Assembly (NCBI RefSeq): GCF_019977395.1
Contig: NZ_AP024660.1
Span: forward strand, 1,798,001 to 1,862,000
Length of the DNA: 64,000 bases
Reading direction: 5' to 3'
From: Arthrobacter sp. NicSoilC5
GTDB lineage: Bacteria > Actinomycetota > Actinomycetes > Actinomycetales > Micrococcaceae
The notes under the pieces: generated by a model
What the model saw: only the letters and a program-made list of their open reading frames with translations
The model's database searches: none
Told to the model about the DNA's origin: nothing
Shown: one piece after another, positions 17,967-26,357 of the stretch
Numbering within the stretch: the first letter of the stretch is position 1
How the letters are laid out: each line of letters starts with the position of its first letter
Translations under genes and position numbers: made by a program

Positions 17967-19403
17967 ATGGCCATTTCCCTTGCTGCCCTGGTGGGCGTGA
18001 CCTCCTTGAAGCTGTCCAAGGCGGGCGTGGCGGAGACCACCTGGAACCAGGACATCAACTGGGTGGCTGTGACGGAACTGGAGGATCCGCAGCGGTTCCT
18101 CAACGGCGGGGAACTGGTGCTCACCACGGGCCTGCGGCTGCGGTCCGCGCCGGAGCAGCGGCGCTTCGTGCGGCAGGTGCAGCGTGCCGGTGCGGTGGGC
18201 ATCGGATTCGGCGTGGGGTTGTCCCATGAGGCGGTGCCCCCGGCCCTCCTGGCGGAGGCCAACCGGTGGGGCCTGCCGGTGGTGGAAGTGCCCTACGAGA
18301 CCCCGTTCATCGCCATCACCAAGCTGGTGGCGGACGCCCAGTCGGCCGACCACTACGCCAAACTGGAACGGCTCATCGCCGGGCACCAGGTGCTGGCCCG
18401 GGCGCTGCTGACCGGCGGCGGGCTGGCAGAGCTGCTGAAGAACCTGGGCGGCATGCTGCGCACCGACGTGGCGCTGACCCAGTTCACGGCGCAGCTGTAC
18501 AACAGCGGCAGCACCCACCCGTCGGCCGATACGTGGTCCAGCTACCCGGTGCCCACGGGCCGGCGGGACGCCTGCACGCTGTGGGTCCGCCAGCCGTTCG
18601 AGGACACCGGCATCATCGGTTACGCGCAGAACCTGATCAGCGTGGAGCTGAACAACATGGTCAAGCAGCGGCAGGCCCAGCGCGCCCTGTGCGGCCAAGT
18701 ATTGGAGGACGTGATCCACGGGGCGCTGGAGACCAGCGAGGCCCAGCGCCGCCTGGCCGGCGTGGGCGTGAACAGCACCCGCAAGAACGTGGTGCTGCTG
18801 GCCGTGTCGGCCGCCCACGGGAAGGCGTTGGGGAGCACCTCGGTGCCGCAGGAACTGGAGAAGGCGGTCGCTGCCGTCGTGGGCAAGGACCTGGTGCTGG
18901 TGGTCAATGACGACGGCGGGACGGCGCCGGCGCTGGCACGGAAGCTGAGCGACCACCTCGCCGAAGCCGGGATCCATGCCACGATCGGCATCGGCGGGGC
19001 GTACACCAAGCCCAACGGCCTGCGCTGGAGCTATTTCGAAGCCCGGGACGCCGCCAGCCATGGGCTGCCGGTCAACGAACCGGAACGGCTCAGCCTGACA
19101 TCGCTGCTGCTGGCCAGCGAGGACGTCCCGCTGGCGGACATGGCGCACGAGTCCTTGAACCCGCTGCGGGCGTTCGATGCCGCGCACGGCTCGGAGCTGA
19201 TGTCCACGCTGGAGAGCTACCTGAACAACAACGGCTCGGTGGCTGCGGTGGCGGAAGAGCTCACGCTGCACCGGAACACGGTCCGGTACCGGCTGGCGCA
19301 GATCACCGAGCTCACCGGGTATGACCCCTCCGTCACTGCGGACCGGGTGCAGCTGTGGCTGGCCCTGGCCGTGGCCCGGTTGTCCGCCCGGCAGGGCAAG
19401 TAG
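17967..19403 (+). CDS. PucR-family transcriptional regulator
   Basis: A 478-residue regulator. The N-terminal PucR domain (ISLAALVGVTSLKL, then NGGELVLTTGLRL) spans about 1-120. A central GGDEF-like region (about 280-390) contains IGIGGAYTKPNGLRWSYFEAR. The C-terminal HTH_30 domain (LESYLNNNGSVAAVAEELTL, then HRNTVRYRLAQITELTG) is at about 410-465. PucR-type proteins control purine, GABA and amino acid catabolism in response to metabolites. It is divergent from the aminobutyraldehyde dehydrogenase/gabT pair, across 168 bp, and very likely regulates them. Confidence 0.88.
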   Translation: MAISLAALVGVTSLKLSKAGVAETTWNQDINWVAVTELEDPQRFLNGGELVLTTGLRLRSAPEQRRFVRQVQRAGAVGIGFGVGLSHEAVPPALLAEANRWGLPVVEVPYETPFIAITKLVADAQSADHYAKLERLIAGHQVLARALLTGGGLAELLKNLGGMLRTDVALTQFTAQLYNSGSTHPSADTWSSYPVPTGRRDACTLWVRQPFEDTGIIGYAQNLISVELNNMVKQRQAQRALCGQVLEDVIHGALETSEAQRRLAGVGVNSTRKNVVLLAVSAAHGKALGSTSVPQELEKAVAAVVGKDLVLVVNDDGGTAPALARKLSDHLAEAGIHATIGIGGAYTKPNGLRWSYFEARDAASHGLPVNEPERLSLTSLLLASEDVPLADMAHESLNPLRAFDAAHGSELMSTLESYLNNNGSVAAVAEELTLHRNTVRYRLAQITELTGYDPSVTADRVQLWLALAVARLSARQGK

Positions 19404-19425
19404 GCCGGAAACTGCCCGGCAGGCC

Positions 19426-21018
19426 TCAGAGGACGCCGCGGCCCAACAGGTCGCGCGACTTCTTCCTGGCCTTCCGGTACCCGGCACGGGCCTCCAGCAT
19501 CCGCTCTTCCTGCTGGTTGAGCAGCTCCGCGTAGATGCCTGCCGTGGCGGGCTCGCTGTGTTCCGCGGCGATGGCTGCCAGCAGGTCGCGGGCCACCACG
19601 GCGTCCTGGAACTGGCCCAGGATCTTCTGCTGCCGGCGGGCGGCCTTGGCTACCTTGCCCGCACGCTTGCCGTGCACCAGGGCCGCTGATTCAGCCACGT
19701 GGCGCAGCCGCTTGGCGTCTTTGCGGACCCGGTGGAGGGCAAGTTCCTGGTCCCTGCCGCGCCGCGCGCGCTTGGCCGCTTTGCGGGAGCGCTCCAGCCG
19801 CCTGGCGGCCTTGTCCACGGCTTTCGCGGCCGCCCGACGTCCCGGCGCTACCGCGTCGGCGCGCACCGGCGGGTTGTCACGGAAATCCTCAAGCTTGTCC
19901 AGGAGCCTGAAGTAGCGGCCCGACCCCAGGGCTTCCAGCAGGAGCCGGTACGCGGCGTCATAATCCCCGCCCGTGCGCTGCTCCACCCTTGCCGTGGCCC
20001 CGGCTGTGCCATCCCCGGGCTGCAGCGCGCCCAACTGGTCACGGAGCCGGGCCCGCAGGACCTCGGCGTCGCGCGGCTGGCCGAGCAGCTGGCCCAGCCA
20101 CTTCAGCTCGCTCCGCAGTTTGCGCACCGGTGACGCCCGGTAGAGCTTGGCGTACGCGGCCAGGACCGAGCGGATCCGGCGCGTGGCGGACCGCATGGTG
20201 TGGATGGCCTCGGGTTCCTCCTCCCGGACGGCGGCGTCGCTGGCGAGGATCTGGTCGATCTGCGCGGCCACATAAACGGTGACGACGGCGGCAGCCGGCG
20301 CACGCTTCCCGGCCAGCAGGGCAGGGGCGCCTTCGGTTCCGGAAGCACCGGTGGGCGCCTCGCCGGCGGCGGCACGCTTGCCCGCTTTGGTGTCAGCGCC
20401 CAGGGCCCGGACCAGCTTCGAGGCATGGCCGGCGGGCCGGGCGCCGGCGGCTGCGAGCAGCTCCTCCACCGGGCCAAAGAGGTCCGGCCCCCCGTGGACC
20501 AGCTCCAGTTCCCATTCGCGCCACTCCTGCCTTGTGGCGTTGTCCCCGTCCCCCAGGCGTTCGGCAGTGACCTGGTCGTCCGCGAGGTCGGCGAGATGGG
20601 CGCCGTCGGCCCCGTACAGGGGGTAGGTGGTGCGGCGGGTGTCCAGGCGCACCACCGGCACGGGGACAGCACCCCTGAGGTAGGCGTAAAGGTGGGTAAG
20701 CAGGGCGTCCGGTACGACGTCGGGACGGCCCAGGGGTGCATGCAGTTCCGTCCGCTCCTGCGGGCCTTCGCTGCCGGCCGCCGCCTGGGGCGGCAGCTTC
20801 AGATGCCACCCCGCGTCCTTCCCGCCGGTGCGGCGGCGGAGGGTGATGCGGCGGCCGGCCAGGGCATGGGTGGGGGTGTCGAAGTACACCGCCTCCAGCA
20901 GGTCGGTGTGCGGATTGCCTGTGCGGGCCACCCCTGCGGCCTGTTCCAGGGGCGGCACCACGGCGCCGGCATCGACGTCGTACTTCTTCTCAATCTCGAT
21001 TCCCCTGGAAGCCTCCAC
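19426..21018 (-). CDS. CYTH and CHAD domain protein
   Basis: A 530-residue fusion. The N-terminal CYTH triphosphate-tunnel domain (about 1-210) begins with the diagnostic ExExK motif in GIEIEKKYDV and has FDTPTHALAGRRITLRRR and WHLKLP. The C-terminal CHAD domain (about 250-530) is helical and rich in conserved His, Arg and Lys (EEEPEAIHTMRSATRRIRSV, KLRSELKWLGQLLGQPRDAEV, HRVRKDAKRLRHVAE). CYTH enzymes hydrolyse inorganic triphosphate-type substrates and CHAD domains bind polyphosphate, so a role in polyphosphate metabolism is likely. The GTG start at 21018 follows GGAAGGA. It converges on the pucR-type gene with 22 bp between and is divergent from the MFS gene. Confidence 0.88.
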   Translation of the reverse strand: MEASRGIEIEKKYDVDAGAVVPPLEQAAGVARTGNPHTDLLEAVYFDTPTHALAGRRITLRRRTGGKDAGWHLKLPPQAAAGSEGPQERTELHAPLGRPDVVPDALLTHLYAYLRGAVPVPVVRLDTRRTTYPLYGADGAHLADLADDQVTAERLGDGDNATRQEWREWELELVHGGPDLFGPVEELLAAAGARPAGHASKLVRALGADTKAGKRAAAGEAPTGASGTEGAPALLAGKRAPAAAVVTVYVAAQIDQILASDAAVREEEPEAIHTMRSATRRIRSVLAAYAKLYRASPVRKLRSELKWLGQLLGQPRDAEVLRARLRDQLGALQPGDGTAGATARVEQRTGGDYDAAYRLLLEALGSGRYFRLLDKLEDFRDNPPVRADAVAPGRRAAAKAVDKAARRLERSRKAAKRARRGRDQELALHRVRKDAKRLRHVAESAALVHGKRAGKVAKAARRQQKILGQFQDAVVARDLLAAIAAEHSEPATAGIYAELLNQQEERMLEARAGYRKARKKSRDLLGRGVL

Positions 21019-21154
21019 AGCCGTCCTTCCGCACCGCCTGGTCCGCGCCAGGTCCTCCGACAGTCCGTTGGCAGTCTATTGCAGGCACCGAACACGTGGA
21101 GAGGTTGGCCACAAAAGCACAAACATCAAACGTCTAACCTTTAGGCTGGTTCGT

Positions 21155-22432
21155 ATGCCCGCCACTCCCCCCGCTTCCGTTCCCACAGCCACCCAGGCGC
21201 CCGCTGCGGCTCCCGGCACCCCGGCCGGCGGCGCCACCACTCCGGCAAAGCCGCGCTCCGCCGTCGTCTTCGGCGTCATTGCGCTGGTGCTGATCGGGCT
21301 GAACCTGCGCGCGGGCATCACCGGGGCGTCCGCGCTGCTGCACGATCTGCAGGCGGTGCTGGGCTACGGGGTGCTGGTGGCGGCAATCATCCCCTCCATC
21401 CCCACCCTCTGCTTCGCCCTTGCCGGGGCCGCCACGTCCTGGCTCACCGGCAGGCTTGGCGTGGAGAAGGCCATCCTCCTGTCCCTGGCGCTGCTGGCCG
21501 GCGGGCTGCTGCTGCGCGGCGTCCCCGCCACGGGCATGCTGGTGGCCGGGAGCGTGGTGGGTATGTCCGGACTGGCCATCTGCAACGTGGCCATGCCGTC
21601 CTTCATCCGGGAGCACTTCGCGTCCCGGACGTCGCTCATGACCGCCGTCTACACCGTGACCATGACCACCGGCGGCACCCTGACCTCGGTCGCGGTGGTC
21701 CCGCTGGCACACGCGCTCGGTTCCCCGTCCGCCGCCGTCGGCGCCGTGGGCATCGCGGCCGTGGCCGCCTTCCTGGGCTTCCTGCCGGTGGCCCTGCACG
21801 CCCACCGCCATACGGTGCGGACCACGGCCGGGCATGTGTCGCCCTGGCCGCTGCTGCGGACCCGCAAGGGGCAACTCCTCACCGCGATCTTCACCCTGCA
21901 GGCCCTGCTGGCTTACGCCCTGTTGAGCTGGTTCCCCTACATGCTCACCACCATGGGCATGAGCGCCTCGGACAGCGGACTGATGTTCGGCCTCATGCAG
22001 CTGGTCTCCGTCCCCGCGGGCATGGTGCTGATTGCCATCGGCGCCAGGCCCCGGATGCTGCGTCCGGCGTTCTACCTGGTGAGTATCACCATGGCCGTGG
22101 GAATTGCGGCGCTGCTGGTCCTCCCCGTCGCCCTGGCGGCCGTCCCCGCCGTCCTGCTGGGCTTCGGCCTGGGCATCTTCCCGCTGGTGATGGTGATGAT
22201 CAGCCGCAGCGGCACCAGCACCGCCGAGACCACCGCACTGTCCACCCTGGCCCAGTCCTCCGGCTACCTGCTGGCCACCGCGGGCCCGTTCGGCATGGGC
22301 CTGCTGCACAGCGCCACCGGAGGCTGGTCCCTGCCGCTGGGGCTGCTGCTGGCACTGGCCCTGGTCCAGATCGTGGTGTCGCACATGATCACCGGCCCTG
22401 CGATGTCCGGCAAGCCCGCGGAGAGGAAGTAG
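21155..22432 (+). CDS. MFS transporter, CynX/NimT-like
   Basis: A 425-residue membrane protein with about twelve hydrophobic spans. The segment LIGLNLRAGITGASALLHDL in the first span, followed by LGYGVLVAAIIPSIP, is typical of the cyanate/2-nitroimidazole (CynX/NimT) branch of the major facilitator superfamily. An Ala/Pro/Thr-rich tail of about 35 residues precedes the first span. The start is the ATG at 21155. The in-frame extension upstream antisense to the CYTH gene is not coding. The substrate is unknown. The next gene, a GntR regulator, begins four bases after the stop and is probably co-transcribed. Confidence 0.85.
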   Translation: MPATPPASVPTATQAPAAAPGTPAGGATTPAKPRSAVVFGVIALVLIGLNLRAGITGASALLHDLQAVLGYGVLVAAIIPSIPTLCFALAGAATSWLTGRLGVEKAILLSLALLAGGLLLRGVPATGMLVAGSVVGMSGLAICNVAMPSFIREHFASRTSLMTAVYTVTMTTGGTLTSVAVVPLAHALGSPSAAVGAVGIAAVAAFLGFLPVALHAHRHTVRTTAGHVSPWPLLRTRKGQLLTAIFTLQALLAYALLSWFPYMLTTMGMSASDSGLMFGLMQLVSVPAGMVLIAIGARPRMLRPAFYLVSITMAVGIAALLVLPVALAAVPAVLLGFGLGIFPLVMVMISRSGTSTAETTALSTLAQSSGYLLATAGPFGMGLLHSATGGWSLPLGLLLALALVQIVVSHMITGPAMSGKPAERK

Positions 22433-22436
22433 CCCC

Positions 22437-23117
22437 ATGTCCCTGAGCCCTTCCGTCCGCCCGCCGCTCGCCGCCGAGGTCACCGCCAAGCTGCGGGGCA
22501 TGGTCCACTCCGGCGAGTGGCCGCTGAACCAGCGCATCCCGTCCGAACCTGAGCTCATGGCCAGGCTGGGGGTTTCCCGCGGCACCCTCCGCGAAGCGGT
22601 CAAGGCCCTTGCCCACGGCGGAATGCTGGAGGTGCGGCGGGGGGACGGCACCTACGTGCGCGCCACGAGCGAAATGTCCGGCGCCGCGCGCCGCATGTAC
22701 CAGGACCACACCGAGCAGCACATCCTGGAGGTCCGGCTGGGCCTGGACACCCAGGCTGCCCGGCTGGCCGCGCGCAACGCAACGGACGACGACGTCGCCG
22801 CCCTGGGCGCCCTCCTCGCCACCCGGGACCAGGCCTGGAACAACGGCGACTTCGAAGCTTGGGCGGATGCGGACTGGAGCTTCCACGAGGGCATCGCCCG
22901 GGCGTCCGGCAACCCGCTGCTGCACGAGCTGTACGCCAGCTTCGGAACCGTGTTCCACCAGGACCTGCTCACGCAGCAGCGCCGGCCGGGGTTCGACGGA
23001 CTCCCCCGCGACGGCCACGAAACACTGCTCGACGCCATCGCCCAGCGGGACGAAGACGCTGCCGTGGCCAGCGTGAACCGGAACCTGAACTCATGTGCGG
23101 AGTGGCTGGCGGAGTAA
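22437..23117 (+). CDS. GntR-family (FadR subfamily) regulator
   Basis: A 226-residue regulator. The winged helix-turn-helix at about 10-75 is clear (LRGMVHSGEWPLNQRIPSEP, LGVSRGTLREAVKAL, VRRGDGTYVRA). The C-terminal helical FCD ligand domain (about 95-220) contains EVRLGLDTQAARLAA and the metal-binding type histidines of FHEGIAR and HETLLDAIAQRDEDAA. The ATG at 22437 follows GAGAGGAAG. It is four bases behind the CynX-like transporter gene and is probably its local regulator. Confidence 0.87.
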   Translation: MSLSPSVRPPLAAEVTAKLRGMVHSGEWPLNQRIPSEPELMARLGVSRGTLREAVKALAHGGMLEVRRGDGTYVRATSEMSGAARRMYQDHTEQHILEVRLGLDTQAARLAARNATDDDVAALGALLATRDQAWNNGDFEAWADADWSFHEGIARASGNPLLHELYASFGTVFHQDLLTQQRRPGFDGLPRDGHETLLDAIAQRDEDAAVASVNRNLNSCAEWLAE

Positions 23118-23162
23118 CGCCGCCCTGTTGGCCCCGCCCTGTTCAGCCCTTAGGCATGCCGG

Positions 23163-23188
23163 CGGCCCGGCACTGTGGTGCCGGGCCG
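23163..23188. terminator. Stem-loop between convergent genes
   Basis: A perfect 11-bp stem (CGGCCCGGCAC/GTGCCGGGCCG) with a TGTG loop lies between the GntR gene and the convergent membrane protein gene. It can serve both. Confidence 0.7.
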
Positions 23189-23219
23189 TCGTCGTCCGCT
23201 CTAAGTCTGGCTGGTCGCG

Positions 23220-23759
23220 TTAGTCGCGGCGCAGGCCCGAAAGGACGTTCTTGGGGCGCTGCATCTCGCCGTGCTTGGCGCCGAGGATGATCACCAGGGC
23301 AGCGAAGCCGGGGATGGCCCACTGCAGTGCCTTGAGCTGCTGCTGGGCCGACTTCAGCTCATCCGAGGCTGCAGCGTGCGGCTCGGTGGCGCCCTCGGCA
23401 CCCTCACCGGCCAGCTTCTCCACCTTCTTGCCCAGGATGCCCGAGTACAGGGTCACCGCAGCGCCCACCACGGTCACGGCCGTCTTGATGACGGTGTCGC
23501 GGGCCACGCCCTCCTGCTTGGCAATACGGCCCTTGTTCTCCCAGGCAATGGCCAGGTCCGCCACCAGGTGGGAGGCGAAGGCCGCGGTCTGGAACGGCGC
23601 CCACTTCATCCAGCCGGCACTGGAAAGCCGGGTGCGCTCTGCGGGGTCCTTGGCCTGGGCCGCTGCCCCGTTGAGCCCGATGGCACCCATCAGGGATCCA
23701 CCGAACCATGCTGCTGCCGTCAGGTCGTGAACTGAACGGGCAATGAGATTTCCTGCCAT
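23220..23759 (-). CDS. Membrane protein of unknown function
   Basis: 179 residues from the ATG at 23759. TTAGGA lies about ten bases upstream. The frame stays open far upstream, but that extension is antisense to better genes and is not coding. Four hydrophobic segments are seen at about 12-30 (TAAAWFGGSLMGAIGL), 55-72, 92-110 (VIKTAVTVVGAAVTLYSGIL) and 148-165 (IPGFAALVIILGA), separated by charged loops (KDPAERTRLSSAGWMKW). It ends with a basic tail. The glycine-rich first span resembles SPW-repeat-like membrane proteins, but I do not recognise a named family. It is divergent from the next small gene. Confidence 0.65.
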   Translation of the reverse strand: MAGNLIARSVHDLTAAAWFGGSLMGAIGLNGAAAQAKDPAERTRLSSAGWMKWAPFQTAAFASHLVADLAIAWENKGRIAKQEGVARDTVIKTAVTVVGAAVTLYSGILGKKVEKLAGEGAEGATEPHAAASDELKSAQQQLKALQWAIPGFAALVIILGAKHGEMQRPKNVLSGLRRD

Positions 23760-23905
23760 GATGTGCATTCCTAACGTTGTGGACTGGTTCCGGGTTGCCG
23801 CTGTGCCGCGGACTTCACCTGCCGTATTCCTTCGAGGTATGGTCCGCCTATGGTAAGCACACTTACTAATATTACGAAACCCCGTCCCGGAGAGGGGCAA
23901 CCGCG

Positions 23906-23918
23906 TAATATCGTCGCC
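23906..23918 (+). promoter_or_regulatory. Leaderless -10 element
   Basis: TAATAT followed by seven bases and then the ATG at 23919. The spacing is that of a leaderless transcript, and no ribosome binding site precedes this ATG. It argues for the shorter protein at 23919-24209. Confidence 0.45.
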
Positions 23919-24209
23919 ATGGGAAACACAGGGACATTGTTCGGCTGGGCCTTCGGGGACCCCGCCCGTGGAAGTGACGGCGGCTATGTGGACGGACTCC
24001 AGCGCGAGGCGCTGGGGAACGCGCGGGAAACGGCAAAGGCCAAGGGCGTTGGCGTTGTAGCCGGCTCGGAGGTGTTCACCGTCCTCAGCGCGGACGATTC
24101 CCTGGTGGAACTGGACAACGCCCCCGGCCAGCTGGTGGTCCGCTGCACCGTGCACGTGGAGGGACCCGGCGCAGAGAAGCTGCGGGCCGAAGGCCCCATG
24201 AACGGCTAA
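23919..24209 (+). CDS. Small hypothetical protein
   Basis: 96 residues from the ATG at 23919. An upstream ATG at 23850 would add 23 residues, but the -10-like TAATAT directly before 23919 favours the short form. It is soluble and mixed alpha/beta in appearance: GNTGTLFGWAFGDPARGSDGG, then a helix rich in Ala (REALGNARETAKAKG) and a strand-rich end (QLVVRCTVHVEGPG). No family recognised. The stop is three bases before the DUF1206 gene, so the two form an operon. Confidence 0.55.
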   Translation: MGNTGTLFGWAFGDPARGSDGGYVDGLQREALGNARETAKAKGVGVVAGSEVFTVLSADDSLVELDNAPGQLVVRCTVHVEGPGAEKLRAEGPMNG

Positions 24210-24212
24210 GAG

Positions 24213-25040
24213 ATGTCCGACGGCGAATCCACCCTCAGCCAGGCAGCGGACGCTGTCGAGGAGGCGTCCAATGCCAAAGCGCTGGACGTCCTGGCCCGTT
24301 CCGGATTCGCCGTCATGGCACTGCTCCACATCATCGTGGGGGCCATCGCCATCGCCATCGCGTTCGGCCACCCCGGTGATGCCGAGGCCACCGGCGCCAT
24401 CGCCCGGCTGGCGGACAACCCGTGGGGTCCCCTCGTCATGTGGGGATGCGTGGCCGCTTGCCTGGGCCTTGCACTGTGGCAGGCCAGCGAAGCGACGCTG
24501 CGGGCCAGGAGCCTTACCCGCAAGGAACGGCTGGCCAAGCTGGTGTCCTCGGGATTCCTGGCCATCGCGTACGGCAGCGTGGGGCTGACTTTCGCGGGCT
24601 TCGCGTTGGGGCAGCGCAGCGACTCGGGCGACAATACCCGGGACTTCAGCGCCAGCCTGATGGCCAACCCCGTGGGACCGTGGGTCCTCGTCGCGCTCGG
24701 CCTGACCATCCTCGGCATCGGCATCTACTTCGTGGTCAAAGGACTCCGGCGCGGATTCAAGGAAGAGCTGTTCCACTTCGAGGGCACCCGCCGCGGCAGG
24801 CTCATCGACAGCCTGGGCGTCACCGGCCATGTGGCCAAAGGTGTTGCGCTGGACCTCACCGGGCTGCTGTTCATCATCGCCGCCGCCCGGCACCGGCCGG
24901 ACGAATCCACCGGGCTGGACGGCAGCCTCAAGGCCCTGCAGGGCCACCCGTTCGGGCCCACCCTGCTCGTAGCCATCGGTGCAGGGTTCATCGCCTACGG
25001 GATCTTCGCGCTGATCCGGGCCCGCTTTGGCCGCATGTAG
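24213..25040 (+). CDS. DUF1206 integral membrane protein
   Basis: A 275-residue membrane protein with six hydrophobic segments in three similar pairs. Each repeat opens with a glycine/arginine-containing first helix (ARSGFAVMALLHIIVGAIA, VSSGFLAIAYGSVGLTFAG, GVTGHVAKGVALDLTGLLFI) and closes with a second one (WGPLVMWGCVAACLGLALWQ, GPWVLVALGLTILGIGIYF, GPTLLVAIGAGFIAYGIFAL). That threefold two-helix pattern is the hallmark of DUF1206. The function is not known. It is separated by three bases from the small gene upstream, and by 28 bp from the next gene. Confidence 0.82.
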   Translation: MSDGESTLSQAADAVEEASNAKALDVLARSGFAVMALLHIIVGAIAIAIAFGHPGDAEATGAIARLADNPWGPLVMWGCVAACLGLALWQASEATLRARSLTRKERLAKLVSSGFLAIAYGSVGLTFAGFALGQRSDSGDNTRDFSASLMANPVGPWVLVALGLTILGIGIYFVVKGLRRGFKEELFHFEGTRRGRLIDSLGVTGHVAKGVALDLTGLLFIIAAARHRPDESTGLDGSLKALQGHPFGPTLLVAIGAGFIAYGIFALIRARFGRM

Positions 25041-25068
25041 TTCCGGAGTTTGTGGGTAGGGAGAAAGT

Positions 25069-26265
25069 ATGACCCAGCAGCTGCGCGCTAGTTCCGCCGT
25101 CGCCTCCAGTGCCGGCCAGGCCTTCGCCGGCCTCTTCCGGCTCCTGAAACTCGCCCGGCCGGACCGGCCTATCCATCCGCAGGGGCTGGGCCTGCACGGA
25201 ACGTTGACCAGGACCGGCAACCCGTCCGGCCCCAGCGGCATTGACTGGCTGGACGCGCCCGGGACGGACCAGGTGGTGGCCCGCTTCTCCCGGTCAGTAG
25301 GGCTGCCGCAGGCGCTGCCGGACGTCCTTGGCCTGGCCCTGCGGGTTTCCCCGCCCGGCGCCGGCGGACCCGCGGACGTGCTGTTTGCCTCCACCGGCTG
25401 GGGGTTGCCGGGCCGGTTCCTGCTGGTGCCGCGGCTGGATGTTGCAGGTGCCGCCATGACCACGCTGATGCCCTACCGCGGAAGCAGGGGCCCGGTGCTG
25501 CTGGGACTGCGGACGCGGAGCCTCCCGCCCGGTCCGCTGGCGTCCGGGGCATGGGTGCTGGGACTGCACTGGGCCACACCGGGCGGACGCTGGCGGGAAT
25601 GCGGCGAAGTGCGGCTGCACGCCGGTGCCAGTCCCACCGACATCCCGCTGCGTTTCGATCCCCTGGAGCACCAGCCGCCCGGGGCGCAGGCCTACAGCTG
25701 GACCCGGCGGCTGCGGAAGCCGTCCTACCGGGCCGCACGGCGGCCCGCACCTCCCGCCGTCGGACGTCCGCCTGAGTCCCCCGCGCCGCGCGGGAAAAGC
25801 ACCACCGCAACCGGAAGGAACCCCATGTCCACCGTCTCGCAGCTATTCAAAACCCCCTCGGCCGACGTGTGGCGGGTCATCGCCGACGGCTGGCTGTACT
25901 CCGGCTGGGTAGTGGGCGCGTCCAGGATCAGGGACGTGGACGCCGAATGGCCAAGGGTGGGTGCCCAACTCCACCACTCGGTGGGAGCCTGGCCCCTGGT
26001 GATCGACGACAGCAGCCGCGTGACCGCCGTCGAGCCCGGCCGCTCGCTGGAGCTGGTGGCGCGCGGCTGGCCCATGGGCGAGGCCAAGGTGGAGATGACA
26101 CTGGAGGACCGCGGCAACCAGTGCCTGGTGACCATCGCGGAGGACGCCATCCGCGGGCCCGGCAAGATGATGCCCAAGTTCCTGCGCGATCCCTTGATTT
26201 CCGCCCGGAACCGGGAAACCCTGCGCCGCCTTGAGCTCATGGCCATCGGGGGCGCCGGGAAATAG
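25069..26265 (+). CDS. Two-domain protein: catalase-like fold region fused in frame to an SRPBCC domain
   Basis: 398 residues. Residues 1-230 have weak catalase-like features: HPQGLGLHGT, VVARFSRSVGLPQALPDVLG, LALRVSPP and DVLFASTGWG, but no recognisable haem-ligand Tyr. A Pro/Arg-rich linker follows. Residues about 253-398 are an SRPBCC (START-like) domain beginning MSTVSQLFKTPSADVWRVIA, with YSGWVVGASRIRDVD and LELVARGWPMGEAKV. A perfect ribosome binding site (GGAAGGA) and ATG at 25825 lie inside the frame exactly at the start of that domain. The SRPBCC part may therefore also be made as a separate 146-residue protein, or two genes were fused by loss of a stop codon. The SRPBCC assignment is firm, the first part is not. 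Confidence 0.65.
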   Translation: MTQQLRASSAVASSAGQAFAGLFRLLKLARPDRPIHPQGLGLHGTLTRTGNPSGPSGIDWLDAPGTDQVVARFSRSVGLPQALPDVLGLALRVSPPGAGGPADVLFASTGWGLPGRFLLVPRLDVAGAAMTTLMPYRGSRGPVLLGLRTRSLPPGPLASGAWVLGLHWATPGGRWRECGEVRLHAGASPTDIPLRFDPLEHQPPGAQAYSWTRRLRKPSYRAARRPAPPAVGRPPESPAPRGKSTTATGRNPMSTVSQLFKTPSADVWRVIADGWLYSGWVVGASRIRDVDAEWPRVGAQLHHSVGAWPLVIDDSSRVTAVEPGRSLELVARGWPMGEAKVEMTLEDRGNQCLVTIAEDAIRGPGKMMPKFLRDPLISARNRETLRRLELMAIGGAGK

Positions 26266-26295
26266 CGCATCAGGGTTAAAGGGTTGTTAAACGCC

Positions 26296-26327
26296 GGAAC
26301 CGCGGGACGATTGCGTCCCGCGGTTCC
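26296..26327. terminator. Stem-loop between convergent genes
   Basis: A perfect 14-bp stem (GGAACCGCGGGACG and complement) with an ATTG loop lies in the 92-bp gap between the SRPBCC fusion gene and the convergent ferredoxin reductase gene. Confidence 0.8.
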
Positions 26328-26357
26328 CGCTTTCAGCTCCTGGAGCCGGGCGTTCTC

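Noticed and set aside
17874..19487. Long minus-strand open frame of 537 codons opposite the pucR-type gene
   Set aside because: It is antisense to a clear PucR-family gene. The product is Gln/Arg/His/Pro-rich, a GC-skew shadow typical of high-GC DNA.
23220..25463. Full 747-codon extension of the membrane protein frame
   Set aside because: The part beyond 23759 is antisense to the DUF1206 operon and the fusion gene. The domain starts cleanly at the ATG at 23759.
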